From Paenibacillus contaminans (GTDB lineage Bacteria; Bacillota; Bacilli; Paenibacillales; NBRC-103111), in NCBI RefSeq assembly GCF_003285015.1, contig NZ_QMFB01000014.1, forward strand, positions 1-64,000: DNA of 64,000 nucleotides, in the 5' to 3' direction. The position numbers were made by a program, and so were the translations under genes. This document shows positions 20,261-29,386 of this stretch, piece by piece (position 1 is the stretch's first letter; each line of letters opens with the position of its first letter). A model generated the notes under the pieces. It made no database searches and was not told the DNA's origin. It worked only from the letters and a program-made list of their open reading frames with translations.

Positions 20261-20300
20261 AACGGAAATTGTAAATTTACAGTTTCCGTTTTGTTTTGTT
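20261..20300 (+). terminator. 30-bp near-perfect palindrome followed by a T-rich tract
   Basis: Positions 20261-20290 form a palindrome with AACGGAAA/TTTCCGTT arms around GTAAATTTAC and a single T/G mismatch that is a wobble pair in RNA. TTTTGTTTTGTT-like sequence follows. It fits a terminator for the AraC gene, although it is 167 bases after the stop and only 38 bases before the next start, so an operator role for the regulator is also possible. Confidence 0.5.
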
Positions 20301-20328
20301 ATGGTGCTTGCAAAAGGGGGTGAACACG

Positions 20329-21243
20329 ATGCACTCGGGCAGAACGGTTTTCCGAAAGATGGTAAGCAATTATCAACTATACTTATTGTTTCTGCCGACC
20401 TTCGTTTATTTTATAGTGTTTCATTACATGCCTATGTACGGAATACAAATTGCTTTTAAAGAATTTATCGCGACGAAGGGGATTTTCGGCAGTCCATGGG
20501 TAGGCTTCGAGCATTTCGAAAGGTTCTTTAACTCGTACCAATTTTGGACGGTCATTAAAAACACGATCGGGTTAAGCGTATACGGATTGGTCGTTTCGTT
20601 TCCGCTTCCGATCTTGCTCGCGCTGCTGTTAAACCAGCTTGCGAGTCAACGCTTCAAAAGATTCGTCCAGACCGTTACGTATGCGCCGCATTTTATTTCT
20701 ACGGTTGTACTGGTTGGCATGCTTGCCGTTTTTTTGTCGCCCCGCAGCGGTCTGGTCAACCAGATCATTACGTTTTTCGGGGGAGAGCCGGTTTTCTTCT
20801 TGGCGATGCCGGAATGGTTCAAGTCGTTGTATGTGTTGTCGGGCGTCTGGCAGGGGGCAGGCTGGGGAGCAATCATTTATTTGGCGGCACTGGCCGGCGT
20901 CGATCCCGGTTTGCATGAAGCGGCCATTATGGACGGGGCGAGCAAGCTGCAGCGGATCCGGTACATCGACATTCCGTCGATTATGCCGACGGCGATTATC
21001 GTCCTTATTCTCAATCTGGGAAGCATCATGACCGTAGGCTTCGAGAAGACGTTTCTGATGCAAAATTCACTTAACATCGACTCATCCGAAATTATTTCCA
21101 CCTATGTGTACAAAACGGGACTTCTCGGCACGCAGTACAGCTTCTCAGCCGCAGTAGGCTTGTTCGACTCGGTGGTCAACTTCATTCTGCTCGTCCTCGT
21201 CAACCGGGGAGCCAGGAAACTGACGGAAACAAGCTTGTGGTAG
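20329..21243 (+). CDS. CUT1 sugar ABC transporter permease (LplB-like)
   Basis: First permease of the second importer, about 304 residues with six helices. The N-terminal FLPTFVYFIVFHYMPMYG stretch is typical of LplB-type proteins, and the EAA loop reads HEAAIMDGASKLQRI. AAGGGGGTGA at 20313-20322 points to ATG 20329 rather than the frame opening at 20296. It follows the AraC regulator, which probably controls it, and precedes the partner permease by 14 bases. The ATPase must come from elsewhere. Confidence 0.92.
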   Translation: MHSGRTVFRKMVSNYQLYLLFLPTFVYFIVFHYMPMYGIQIAFKEFIATKGIFGSPWVGFEHFERFFNSYQFWTVIKNTIGLSVYGLVVSFPLPILLALLLNQLASQRFKRFVQTVTYAPHFISTVVLVGMLAVFLSPRSGLVNQIITFFGGEPVFFLAMPEWFKSLYVLSGVWQGAGWGAIIYLAALAGVDPGLHEAAIMDGASKLQRIRYIDIPSIMPTAIIVLILNLGSIMTVGFEKTFLMQNSLNIDSSEIISTYVYKTGLLGTQYSFSAAVGLFDSVVNFILLVLVNRGARKLTETSLW

Positions 21244-21257
21244 AAAGGAGCGCTTGC

Positions 21258-22136
21258 GTGGATTTACGTACGAAGTCCGACAAAATTTTCGATGGCTTGA
21301 ACATTACGGTTTTAACGATTGCGATGATCGCTGTCTTGTATCCGCTTTATTTTGTCGCCATCGCTTCTGTCAGCGATCCGAACGCCATAAACGGAGGAAG
21401 AGTCTGGTTCTTTCCTGACCAGTTCACATTGGAAGGGTACCGGAATATCCTCAAAACCGATGCGATTTGGATCGGCTACCGGAATACGCTGCTCTACATG
21501 TCGATCGGGACATTGATAAACGTAGCGATGACGCTGACGGGCGCGTATCCCTTGTCGCGTAAGGATTTTTACGGACGAAACGCGTTTATGATCATGATCA
21601 CGTTTACGATGTTTTTCAGCGGCGGCTTGATACCGACTTATCTGCTTATCAAAAAATTGCATCTGATCCATACGATGTGGGCGCTCATCTTGCCCGGTGC
21701 AGTCAGCGTCTGGAATTTGATCGTCACTCGCACGTTTTTCCAGCATATGATTCCCGGCGAGCTTCGCGATGCGGCGGCGATCGACGGATGCTCCGATTTC
21801 GGGTTTTTCGTTCGGATCGTGCTGCCCTTGTCCAAGGCGATTACGGCAGTTATGGTGTTGTTTTACGGGGTAAGTCACTGGAACGCGTTCTTCGGTGCGC
21901 TCATTTATTTGAATGATGAGCGGATGTATCCGCTGCAGCTTATTTTACGGAACATTTTGCTCCAGAACGAAGTGCAGGAGACACTCAACCTCGGACAAGG
22001 CGGAGAAGCGCGCAACATGGCGGAGACGATCAAATACGGGGTCATCATTGTAGCAAGTTTACCCGTTCTCGTCTTATACCCGTTCGTACAAAAATATTTC
22101 GCCAAAGGCGTCATGATCGGTTCGTTAAAGGGCTGA
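21258..22136 (+). CDS. CUT1 sugar ABC transporter permease (YtcP-like)
   Basis: Second permease of this importer, about 292 residues with six helices and the EAA loop RDAAAIDGCSDFGFF followed by RIVLPLSKA. The start is a GTG at 21258, seven bases after AAAGGAG (21244-21250); the longer frame begins at 21237 inside the previous gene. Ends with the family-typical KGVMIGSLKG. Confidence 0.91.
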   Translation: MDLRTKSDKIFDGLNITVLTIAMIAVLYPLYFVAIASVSDPNAINGGRVWFFPDQFTLEGYRNILKTDAIWIGYRNTLLYMSIGTLINVAMTLTGAYPLSRKDFYGRNAFMIMITFTMFFSGGLIPTYLLIKKLHLIHTMWALILPGAVSVWNLIVTRTFFQHMIPGELRDAAAIDGCSDFGFFVRIVLPLSKAITAVMVLFYGVSHWNAFFGALIYLNDERMYPLQLILRNILLQNEVQETLNLGQGGEARNMAETIKYGVIIVASLPVLVLYPFVQKYFAKGVMIGSLKG

Positions 22137-22180
22137 CAGAAACGCCATATTCATTCGAACATAAAGGGGATGCATGAACA

Positions 22181-23773
22181 ATGAAAAAAAGTTTGCTCGT
22201 CACGACGATCGTTGCCGTTGCAGCGGTTACAGGCTGCAGCCAGAGTCCTAAAACGGAGCCGGCAAGCACCGGCAGTACGCCGGAAAATTTCAATAAGACT
22301 GGTCTGCCGATCGTCGAAAAACAGGTTAGCTTGCGCATTCCGGTCATCAAAGCGGACTACCATAAAAACTGGGATGAAATGGCCACCATTCGCGATCTGG
22401 AGGACAAAACGAACGTCAACATCAACTGGGAGCAGATACCTGCGGCCAGCTTTCAGGAAAAGAAAAATTTGATGTTTACAAGCGGGGACATTCCTGATGC
22501 ATTTTTTAACGGATTAAATTCGCAGGATGTCGTCAAATACGGCTCCCAAGGCGTGCTCATTCCTTTAGAAGGGCTGATAGAGAAATACGCCCCGAACATC
22601 AAAAAAATATTGGACGAAAATCCCCAGGTGCGAAGATTGGCAACCGCGCCGGACGGTCATATTTACTCGATTCCGTGGTTCGAGGACAAATCGTTTTTTG
22701 AATTCCGCAACGCGTTCCTGATTAATAAAAAGTGGCTCGACAAGCTGCAGTTGAATGTTCCGACGACGACTGAGGAGCTTTATCAAGTATTGAAAGCGTT
22801 TAAGGAGAAAGATCCGAACGGCAATGGCAAAGCGGACGAAATTCCGGCAACGTTCCGTCACGGCGCTTCCACGAACGGCTATTACGAATTGTTCGGCGCT
22901 TTCGGCGTCGTCGATGCTTTAACGATGTTCTCCGTCGACAACAAGAAGGTCGTGTTTGATCCGATGCAGGAAGGCTACAAGGAAGTCATTAAATTTATCA
23001 ACAAGCTTTACAGCGAAGGGCTGTTCGACAAAGAAACGTTCACCCAGGACGCCAAACAGATGTTGTCGAAGACGCAAAGCAACCCTCAGTTAGTCGGGCT
23101 CATTGCCTCGTTCAACGGCGTTTATGAGTTCGGTAACGAAGGCGTGAAGGATTACGTAGCGATTCCCGCATTAAAAGGGCCGAATGGCGATCAGCTGTGG
23201 CGCAGACAGGACAATCGGATTATACAGAACTTCTTCTCCATTACATCGGCCAACAAAAATCCGGAAGTAACGATGCGACTCGTCGATACGATGAACGATC
23301 CCAAATCCGTCCTGCAGTTCCAGCGCGGTCCGATCGGCACGCATTTGAAGGAGCGTTCGGACGGGATGTTCGAGGTGATCGACGCACCGAAAGGAACGGA
23401 TACGAGCAGCTGGATCGGCAGCGTATCGCCTTCGACGGCACTCCCGTTACTGATTTCGAAAGATTGGGTTAATAAGCTCGTTAAAAATGAGAGCGATCAG
23501 CTGCGGCAAAACTTTTACGAGATTTATAAGCCAAACATCGTCAAAGAGGACCGTGCTTACCCGAACCTTTATTTGACTGCGGAGCAAAACAACCGGATGA
23601 GCGTGCTTAATACCGATATTAGTACGTACATTCGGAAAATGGAAGCGAAATGGATAATCGACGGCAATGTCGAGAAAGAGTGGGACGGCTTCGCGCAAGA
23701 GCTGAAGAAAATGGGTATCGAGGAAATGATCAAAATCAAGCAGGCTGCTTATGATGCGTTTATCAAAAACTGA
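22181..23773 (+). CDS. sugar-binding lipoprotein of the second CUT1 transporter
   Basis: A 530-residue extracellular solute-binding lipoprotein with lipobox VTGC (C19) and a Ser/Thr/Pro-rich linker after it. The body is the LplA/YtcQ-type binding fold and contains a DPNGNGKADEIP calcium-loop-like segment near residue 210, common in this family. It completes the importer with the two permeases upstream. Ribosome site AAAGGGGA lies upstream of ATG 22181. Confidence 0.92.
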   Translation: MKKSLLVTTIVAVAAVTGCSQSPKTEPASTGSTPENFNKTGLPIVEKQVSLRIPVIKADYHKNWDEMATIRDLEDKTNVNINWEQIPAASFQEKKNLMFTSGDIPDAFFNGLNSQDVVKYGSQGVLIPLEGLIEKYAPNIKKILDENPQVRRLATAPDGHIYSIPWFEDKSFFEFRNAFLINKKWLDKLQLNVPTTTEELYQVLKAFKEKDPNGNGKADEIPATFRHGASTNGYYELFGAFGVVDALTMFSVDNKKVVFDPMQEGYKEVIKFINKLYSEGLFDKETFTQDAKQMLSKTQSNPQLVGLIASFNGVYEFGNEGVKDYVAIPALKGPNGDQLWRRQDNRIIQNFFSITSANKNPEVTMRLVDTMNDPKSVLQFQRGPIGTHLKERSDGMFEVIDAPKGTDTSSWIGSVSPSTALPLLISKDWVNKLVKNESDQLRQNFYEIYKPNIVKEDRAYPNLYLTAEQNNRMSVLNTDISTYIRKMEAKWIIDGNVEKEWDGFAQELKKMGIEEMIKIKQAAYDAFIKN

Positions 23774-23789
23774 ACCGGAGGAGATAGCG

Positions 23790-25082
23790 TTGAACGAGGT
23801 TATGAAAAACAGAGGAGGCGATGCGGGCGGAAACCGCATCCGCCCCTTGGCGGACGAATACGTCGTTCTGTTCGAATCTCCCGATCCGCAATCGGTCTAC
23901 GGTTACAGTCCGGGGATCGTCGTTCTGCCTGACGGCCGGTTGATCGCGACCATGGATCTCGGAGGTAAAGGGGTCAAGGAGCTGGAAGGTCCTAAGGGAT
24001 CCAGGCGCGGCTACATCACGCAGGGCAAAATATTCCTCTCCGACGATAAGGGACGAACGTGGCGGCATGTGCACGATTTTCCGTTCATGCACGCGAGACC
24101 GTTCGTCGCGGGAGGCTCCTTGTACGTCATCGGACAGTGCGAAAACATCCAGATTATGCGCTCCGACGATAAGGGAGAGTCTTGGACGGCGCCGGTTCGT
24201 TTGACGGATTCCGGAAACTGGCATCAGGCTCCGTGCAATGTGCATGAGGCGAATGGAAACGTCTATCTGGTTATGGAAAACATCCGGGAGCATGAATTGA
24301 CGAACTGGCCCGTCAGTCAAATCGAACCGATCCTGATGCGCGCAAAGACCGATGCCGATTTGACGCTTGCGGAAAGCTGGACGTTTGCGAGCGGCTTGGT
24401 CGCCGAGGAAGCGATACCGTCCGGGCGCCTCGACTATTTCGGCGTCCCCTTCTTCACCGAGCAGCGCGCGGCGAAGCCGAATCAAGTGAACAGCGCCTTG
24501 GTCGGCTGGCTGGAAACGAATGTCGTGCAGATTACCGATCCGGACCATTATTGGCACGATCCTTCAGGCCGCACGTTTCATCTCTGGATGCGGGCGCATA
24601 CGGGCGGTACGGGGTACGCCGCAATCGCCAAGGTGGTTGAACGCGAGGATGGACGCATGGAAACGATGCTCGAACGAACGCCCTCGGGCAAAACGGCTGC
24701 ATTTTTGCCGTGTCCCGGCGGACAGATGAAATTTCATATTTTGTACGATGCAATCACGAAAATGTACTGGCTGTTAAGCTCGCAAGCGACGGACAGCATG
24801 ACGAGGGCGGACCGTCTGCCGGCGGAACGGTTTGATTTGCCGAACAACGAACGGCACCGTTTGCAGCTGCATTTTTCGAAAAACTGCGTCGACTGGTGTT
24901 TTGCGGGCTTGGTGACGGCAGGCGATTCGCCAAGGCAATCACGGCATTATGCCAGTATGGCTATAGACGGCGACGATCTCTGCGTGTTGAGCCGTTCTGG
25001 AGATGCGAGGGCCAAGGACGCGCATAACGGCAATCTGATTACGTTTCACCGGGTTGCGAGATTCCGGGAGCTGATTTACTAG
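23790..25082 (+). CDS. sialidase-like beta-propeller protein with Asp-box repeats
   Basis: About 430 residues. Two clear Asp-box motifs (SDDKGRTW near residue 83-90 and SDDKGESW near 124-131) and a PDGRLIATMD segment mark a BNR/sialidase-type six-bladed propeller. There is no signal peptide, so it probably acts in the cytoplasm on imported fragments. Exo-sialidase activity is possible but related propellers cleave other sugars, and I did not find a full catalytic arginine triad by eye. The start is TTG 23790, six bases after CGGAGGAG; the longer ATG at 23751 would overlap the lipoprotein gene. The stop codon merges into the repeat at 25081. Confidence 0.78.
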   Translation: MNEVMKNRGGDAGGNRIRPLADEYVVLFESPDPQSVYGYSPGIVVLPDGRLIATMDLGGKGVKELEGPKGSRRGYITQGKIFLSDDKGRTWRHVHDFPFMHARPFVAGGSLYVIGQCENIQIMRSDDKGESWTAPVRLTDSGNWHQAPCNVHEANGNVYLVMENIREHELTNWPVSQIEPILMRAKTDADLTLAESWTFASGLVAEEAIPSGRLDYFGVPFFTEQRAAKPNQVNSALVGWLETNVVQITDPDHYWHDPSGRTFHLWMRAHTGGTGYAAIAKVVEREDGRMETMLERTPSGKTAAFLPCPGGQMKFHILYDAITKMYWLLSSQATDSMTRADRLPAERFDLPNNERHRLQLHFSKNCVDWCFAGLVTAGDSPRQSRHYASMAIDGDDLCVLSRSGDARAKDAHNGNLITFHRVARFRELIY

Positions 25083-25243
25083 GGTGTGTTTGAATACTCC
25101 GAGGAGAGCAAATTTCGCCAAATTTTCGTTCCAGGCAAGGCGCGTTTGGGAAGGCGTACCGGGGGTACGTCAAGCCAACGGAACGAAGCATGGGGCGAAA
25201 AGGCGGTGAAAGATGACTCCGAGCGGGTTTTCAAACACGCCCT
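25081..25243. repeat. 163-bp imperfect palindromic (MITE-like) element
   Basis: The ends are AGGGTGTGTTTGAA (25081-25094) and TTCAAACACGCCCT (25230-25243), inverted with one mismatch. The centre, GTACC-GGG-GGTAC at 25156-25168, lies exactly at the midpoint, and the internal arms also pair partially. It sits between two genes of the same operon, beginning at the stop codon of the sialidase-like gene. It contains no gene and no typical T-tailed terminator. It looks like a non-autonomous mobile or extragenic palindromic repeat; my impression that such elements recur in Paenibacillaceae genomes is from memory only. Confidence 0.7.
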
Positions 25244-25265
25244 AACGTTAAAGGAGGACAAACCA

Positions 25266-26144
25266 TTGAATAATACCGACTATCAAAAGTTTACCGGCGT
25301 GTTTTCGCTGCTGCTTACGCCATTCCGTTCCAACAAGGAAATCGATTGGGACGTGTACGAGAAATATGTGAACTGGCAGCTGTCGTTTCAACCGGCCGGG
25401 CTGTTCGCCGTTTGCGGCAGCAGCGAAATGAAATGGCTGACGCTCGAGGAGCGTCTGGAATTGGCACGCAGGGCGGTTTACCTCGCAGGAAGTACTCCCG
25501 TAGTGGCTACGGCAAACCTGGAGCCGAACCCGGACGATCATCCGGATGAGCTGCGGAGGATGATTGAAACGGGCGTGTCCGGCGTCGTTCTCGTACCGCC
25601 GAACGGTATGGGAGAGGATCAGCGCCGGCTGCATGCATACATGGCGAATATGGCGGATTTAGCCGGGTGCCCGGTCATTTTGTACGAGTGGCCGCTTGTG
25701 CATCCTTACCGTGTCGATCCCGAGATTTACCGGGAGCTCGTGTCATCGCACGGGGTACTCGGACTGAAGGATACGACATGTACGCTTGAAGGCATCAGCC
25801 AAAAAGTGAACGCCGCGCCGGATTCCATCGTGTACCAGGCGAATACGCCATACTTGCTGGAGTCGGTTCCGCTAGGCATTAAGGGCGTTATGGCGATCGT
25901 TTCGGCGGCTTCAGGCAAAACGGTCATTGATTTTTGGAATGCGGCTATGCGCGAAGAGCCGGAAGCAAGTGCGCTGCATAACAAGCTTGTTTATCTCGAC
26001 GCCCTGCTCCGGTTTTCGTATCCGGCGTCCGCCAAATATTTGGCTTCGCTGCAAGGGATTCCAATAGAAACGTATTGCCGGGCGGATAGCGCATTGACTG
26101 AAGAAGCAAGGAAAGCGATGGACGTCTGGCATGGACATTCATAA
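25266..26144 (+). CDS. DapA/NanA-family class I aldolase
   Basis: About 292 residues, the usual length of the dihydrodipicolinate synthase / N-acetylneuraminate lyase family. The Schiff-base lysine is K168 in LGLKDTT and the catalytic tyrosine is Y140 in VILYEWP. The usual GTTGE loop is replaced by CGSSEMKWLT. The TTG start at 25266 is seven bases from AAAGGAGGA (25250-25258); the open frame extends upstream to 25086 only by reading through the palindromic repeat, giving a spurious 60-residue extension. Next to a sialidase-like protein, a sialic-acid-like or keto-deoxy sugar acid lyase role is attractive, but specificity is not decided by sequence alone. Confidence 0.87.
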   Translation: MNNTDYQKFTGVFSLLLTPFRSNKEIDWDVYEKYVNWQLSFQPAGLFAVCGSSEMKWLTLEERLELARRAVYLAGSTPVVATANLEPNPDDHPDELRRMIETGVSGVVLVPPNGMGEDQRRLHAYMANMADLAGCPVILYEWPLVHPYRVDPEIYRELVSSHGVLGLKDTTCTLEGISQKVNAAPDSIVYQANTPYLLESVPLGIKGVMAIVSAASGKTVIDFWNAAMREEPEASALHNKLVYLDALLRFSYPASAKYLASLQGIPIETYCRADSALTEEARKAMDVWHGHS

Positions 26145-27222
26145 ACTGGACCGCTTTATGAGAACGGACGGAAGAAGCGGGGAAGGTGCCATTGCATGGC
26201 ACTCCCCGCTCCAGCCGCCGTTCCGGATATCAGGCTTCGCTTGGCTGCGCGACGGGAGCGGTTTTCGCAGACTGCCGCATCTGCCGGAAGGGGCGGTGCG
26301 GGAACCAGTCGATAAGTTGGCGGATTGCACGGCGGGCGGCCAAATTTGTTTTCGGACCGACTCGCGGCGAGTCGAATTACGAGTCGCCCTCAAGGCTCCT
26401 GCGCTTATGTACCATATGCCGGCTACGGGTCAGTGCGGCTTCGACGCTTATGTCGGCGAGCCCGGCTTTAAAATATACGGCGGGACGGTCAAGTTCGATC
26501 CGCGGCTAAAGGAATACGAAAGCACGGTGCTGGAGCTTGATCCGGGGGAGTCGAGGATACGGACGATTACGCTCAACTTTCCGCTATATCAAGGTGTAGA
26601 CGATATTAGCATCGGCTTGGAAGCGGAAGCGCAGGTGCTGCCGCCCCCGACGTATGACAGCGAGAAACGGGTCGTTCTGTACGGTACCTCGATTACGCAA
26701 GGTGCCAGCGCTTCGCGGCCGGGGATGGCGTATCCGAACATTTTGAGCCGGAGCATCAACCTTGAATTTATCAATCTGGGCTTCTCCGGGAACGGGCGCG
26801 GCGAACCGGAGGTCGCGGAATGGGTCGGCCGGGTCGAAAATCCCGCTTGCCTTCTGCTTGATTATGAAGCCAACTGTTTAAGTACCGCTTATTACAGGCA
26901 GACGCTGCCCGACTTTATCAGGGTATACCGAAGCCGTCACCCCGAGGTGCCTATCGTGCTGCTGTCCAAGATCGCGATCCGTTTCGAGTTTCTGAAACGT
27001 GCCGAACAGGCGGAGCGTGCGGAGAGACTTCATTTTCAACAGGAGCTGGCCGCAAGCTTACGGAGCGAAGGGGAGCGTAATCTGACGTTTGTGGACGGTA
27101 CGAGTCTGATCGGCGAGAACGACCACGAATGTACGGTGGATGGCGTGCATCCGAACGATCTCGGATTTAAAACGATGGCGGATCGGCTGCTGCCGGTGCT
27201 GAAAACTGTTTTGCAGTTATAG
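26131..27222 (+). CDS. SGNH hydrolase with N-terminal jelly-roll domain
   Basis: About 363 residues. The N-terminal part (1-190) is a beta-rich domain with DPRLKEYESTVLELDPG, and the C-terminal part an SGNH hydrolase: block I YGTSITQGA (Thr in place of the usual Asp of GDS), block II LGFSGNGRGE, a DYEANC segment at the position of block III, and DGVHPND with the catalytic Asp and His. This pattern fits the SGNH_hydro_3 type carbohydrate esterases. The start codon overlaps the end of the aldolase gene by 14 bases and lacks a strong ribosome site, so it is likely translationally coupled. No signal peptide. Confidence 0.84.
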   Translation: MDIHKLDRFMRTDGRSGEGAIAWHSPLQPPFRISGFAWLRDGSGFRRLPHLPEGAVREPVDKLADCTAGGQICFRTDSRRVELRVALKAPALMYHMPATGQCGFDAYVGEPGFKIYGGTVKFDPRLKEYESTVLELDPGESRIRTITLNFPLYQGVDDISIGLEAEAQVLPPPTYDSEKRVVLYGTSITQGASASRPGMAYPNILSRSINLEFINLGFSGNGRGEPEVAEWVGRVENPACLLLDYEANCLSTAYYRQTLPDFIRVYRSRHPEVPIVLLSKIAIRFEFLKRAEQAERAERLHFQQELAASLRSEGERNLTFVDGTSLIGENDHECTVDGVHPNDLGFKTMADRLLPVLKTVLQL

Positions 27223-27269
27223 TCGTTTGGACGAATGGACTATCAAATCACATTGCGGAGGGGATCGGG

Positions 27270-29318
27270 ATGTCTGGAAACAGGATAAGCCGTAGAGCTT
27301 TGCTCGCATCGATGGGAATGGCTGGGGCAGCCGTTTTGACGGATAGCGTATGGAAGGGCGGTTTACCGGGAACGGCGGAAGCCAAAGGCGGAACGGTGAC
27401 CGAGTCCGTCTACGGGCTCGATAAGGTAAAGGTGAAAGACCTGAAAGACATGGATTTCGTCATCGCGGTAACGATCGCCGAGTTGAGAGCGGAAACGGAT
27501 CCGAACCCCGATTATGTCTACTATGTGATCGATACCGGACAGGAAGGCATGTTCGGCTACGACCCGTCGGATACGACAACGCCTGACAATACGGGAACGG
27601 TCGTTGCGGCTGCCGCAGGCGGCCGATTCAAGCGTATGTTTGAGGGCGCTTTGCAGGTCAAATGGTTCGGGGCAAAGGGAGACGGGGAAACGGACGATAC
27701 GCTGTCTGTCCGTGCGGCGATGCAGGCTGCGAGAGGAAAGGAAGTTCGTTTTGCCGCAGGTGTCTATAAGCTGACCGATACGATCGCGATTCCGCGAAAT
27801 ACGTTCGTGAGAGGAGCGGGCTGTTCCTCGTGGTTTCCGTTCGGCCAACTGCGCAATAACGTTCCGAACAGTATTTTGGATATGGAGAACGGTACGATCC
27901 TGAAGTTCGTTGGAAACGCTTCCGTTACGTTCTCCACGAACCGGTCCGACTTCCAAAACTTCACCTGCGCGGTAAAACTTGAGCCGGATGCAGACGGGGT
28001 GCAGCTGTCCGATCTCAAAATATTGTCGTCGTTCCGAATTCGGGATGAGAACGGGAACATTACGACTTCCGATACGGATCAGCATGCCATGTTCGATGTG
28101 GGGCTCTGGATCGACAATGCGGATCATGTCAAGCTAAACGGAATCGGCGTTGTCGGCTACTGGCAGAAAGCCGGACTTCTCTTGGACGCTTCGGGGCGCC
28201 TCGGGGCTACGCAGGAATTCGGCGCGATCGAGTATTGCGTGGTCAGTAACTCTATTTTTCAGGGGAAAATCGGGATGGCGGCGCTTGGCGGCGACGAAGG
28301 GATACCGCCTGACGAAACCGGATTCCTCAAGCCGACCGGGGATGATTTGACGGAGGGTGCGTTCGGCCTTTCCCATTTGTTCGTGTCCGATTGCTTTTTT
28401 TCCGGAACCGACCATCATTCGAACGGATTCGCCGACGGCTGGCAAAGCCGGATCGCCCCCGACAGCACGCCGCTCAAAATCGACGGATTCATCGGCAGCG
28501 GCGTCCCTTACCGTATCAATCATCCGCGTTTCGTAAACTGCTCGATTCAAACGCGCGAAAGCGCATCGATCGTGCTGGACCGGGTTATCCGTCCCGCATT
28601 TATCAATTGCCGGGCGGAAAGCGGTCCGATCCGCGCTTCCAAACATACCGTGCTGCCGCGGCTCATCAACTGCGAGTTCCCCTATAATCGTACGAACGCG
28701 ATCTATCAGGAAATCGAGCATTGCCAAGGCGCGCACATTACACCTTCTTTCCGCAGATTGGCGCACATTCACTTGAAGGAGTATCAATTTCAGATTGAGC
28801 TCCGAAATAACAATGGGGTTATCGAGCATCGGTTGACCAAGCCTTTTGCCATAAGCGCCGGCGCCAAAAGCAAAGATGTCGAAGCTTTGTTCCGTTATGC
28901 GATTAAGGAAGCGGGCTGGGATTACCAAGCATGGACGCCGACGCCCGTTCCGGGGAGTACGATGAATGACGACTACAGCAAAGGCCTATTTCTCGGTGAA
29001 AAAGCGTTCCAAGCCAAGTATAGTCTTGTCACAAGCGTGACCTTCGATAACCATGCCGATTATCAGGAGGCGGAGCTTGTCGTCGTTCAGTCGCGGGCCG
29101 CGGATACTGGTTTGTGGGCAAGAGCTGCGGCCTACTCGGCTCCTACGGTTCCTTATAAAATGGCGACGTATAATACCGTATTAAAAATCGAGCTGCGGAA
29201 CGGCAGCGGTCCGGCGACGGCACTAACGACGAACCTCCCTATGGAAGCGCAGGGAGCGGCAAGCTTGATTCTTCGGGTTAGGGGCCTGTTTTATGAGCAG
29301 GCATACGGACTGGGCTGA
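27270..29318 (+). CDS. Tat-exported pectate-lyase-fold (Pectate_lyase_3) protein
   Basis: A 682-residue protein with a twin-arginine signal (S7-R8-R9 in ISRRALLAS, then a hydrophobic stretch and AEA near residue 39). The region from about residue 127 (VKWFGAKGDGETDD) is the hallmark start of Pectate_lyase_3 right-handed beta-helices, also found in phage tail spikes and glycan-cleaving enzymes. The C-terminal 200 residues form additional beta-rich modules. Being exported and last in the cluster, it probably depolymerises or binds the glycan outside the cell. Ribosome site GGAGGGGA precedes ATG 27270. A terminator follows at 29360. Substrate unknown. Confidence 0.83.
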   Translation: MSGNRISRRALLASMGMAGAAVLTDSVWKGGLPGTAEAKGGTVTESVYGLDKVKVKDLKDMDFVIAVTIAELRAETDPNPDYVYYVIDTGQEGMFGYDPSDTTTPDNTGTVVAAAAGGRFKRMFEGALQVKWFGAKGDGETDDTLSVRAAMQAARGKEVRFAAGVYKLTDTIAIPRNTFVRGAGCSSWFPFGQLRNNVPNSILDMENGTILKFVGNASVTFSTNRSDFQNFTCAVKLEPDADGVQLSDLKILSSFRIRDENGNITTSDTDQHAMFDVGLWIDNADHVKLNGIGVVGYWQKAGLLLDASGRLGATQEFGAIEYCVVSNSIFQGKIGMAALGGDEGIPPDETGFLKPTGDDLTEGAFGLSHLFVSDCFFSGTDHHSNGFADGWQSRIAPDSTPLKIDGFIGSGVPYRINHPRFVNCSIQTRESASIVLDRVIRPAFINCRAESGPIRASKHTVLPRLINCEFPYNRTNAIYQEIEHCQGAHITPSFRRLAHIHLKEYQFQIELRNNNGVIEHRLTKPFAISAGAKSKDVEALFRYAIKEAGWDYQAWTPTPVPGSTMNDDYSKGLFLGEKAFQAKYSLVTSVTFDNHADYQEAELVVVQSRAADTGLWARAAAYSAPTVPYKMATYNTVLKIELRNGSGPATALTTNLPMEAQGAASLILRVRGLFYEQAYGLG

Positions 29319-29359
29319 CCGACAGGAAATATGTCTAAGCTTTTTTGCAGGAAACTTTG

Positions 29360-29386
29360 CCGTCAGACCATGTCTGGCGGTCTTTT
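29360..29386 (+). terminator. terminator closing the second glycan cluster
   Basis: CCGTCAGAC, loop CAT, GTCTGGCGG, then TCTTTT. It is a near copy of the terminator at 17679, including parts of the flanks. Confidence 0.85.
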
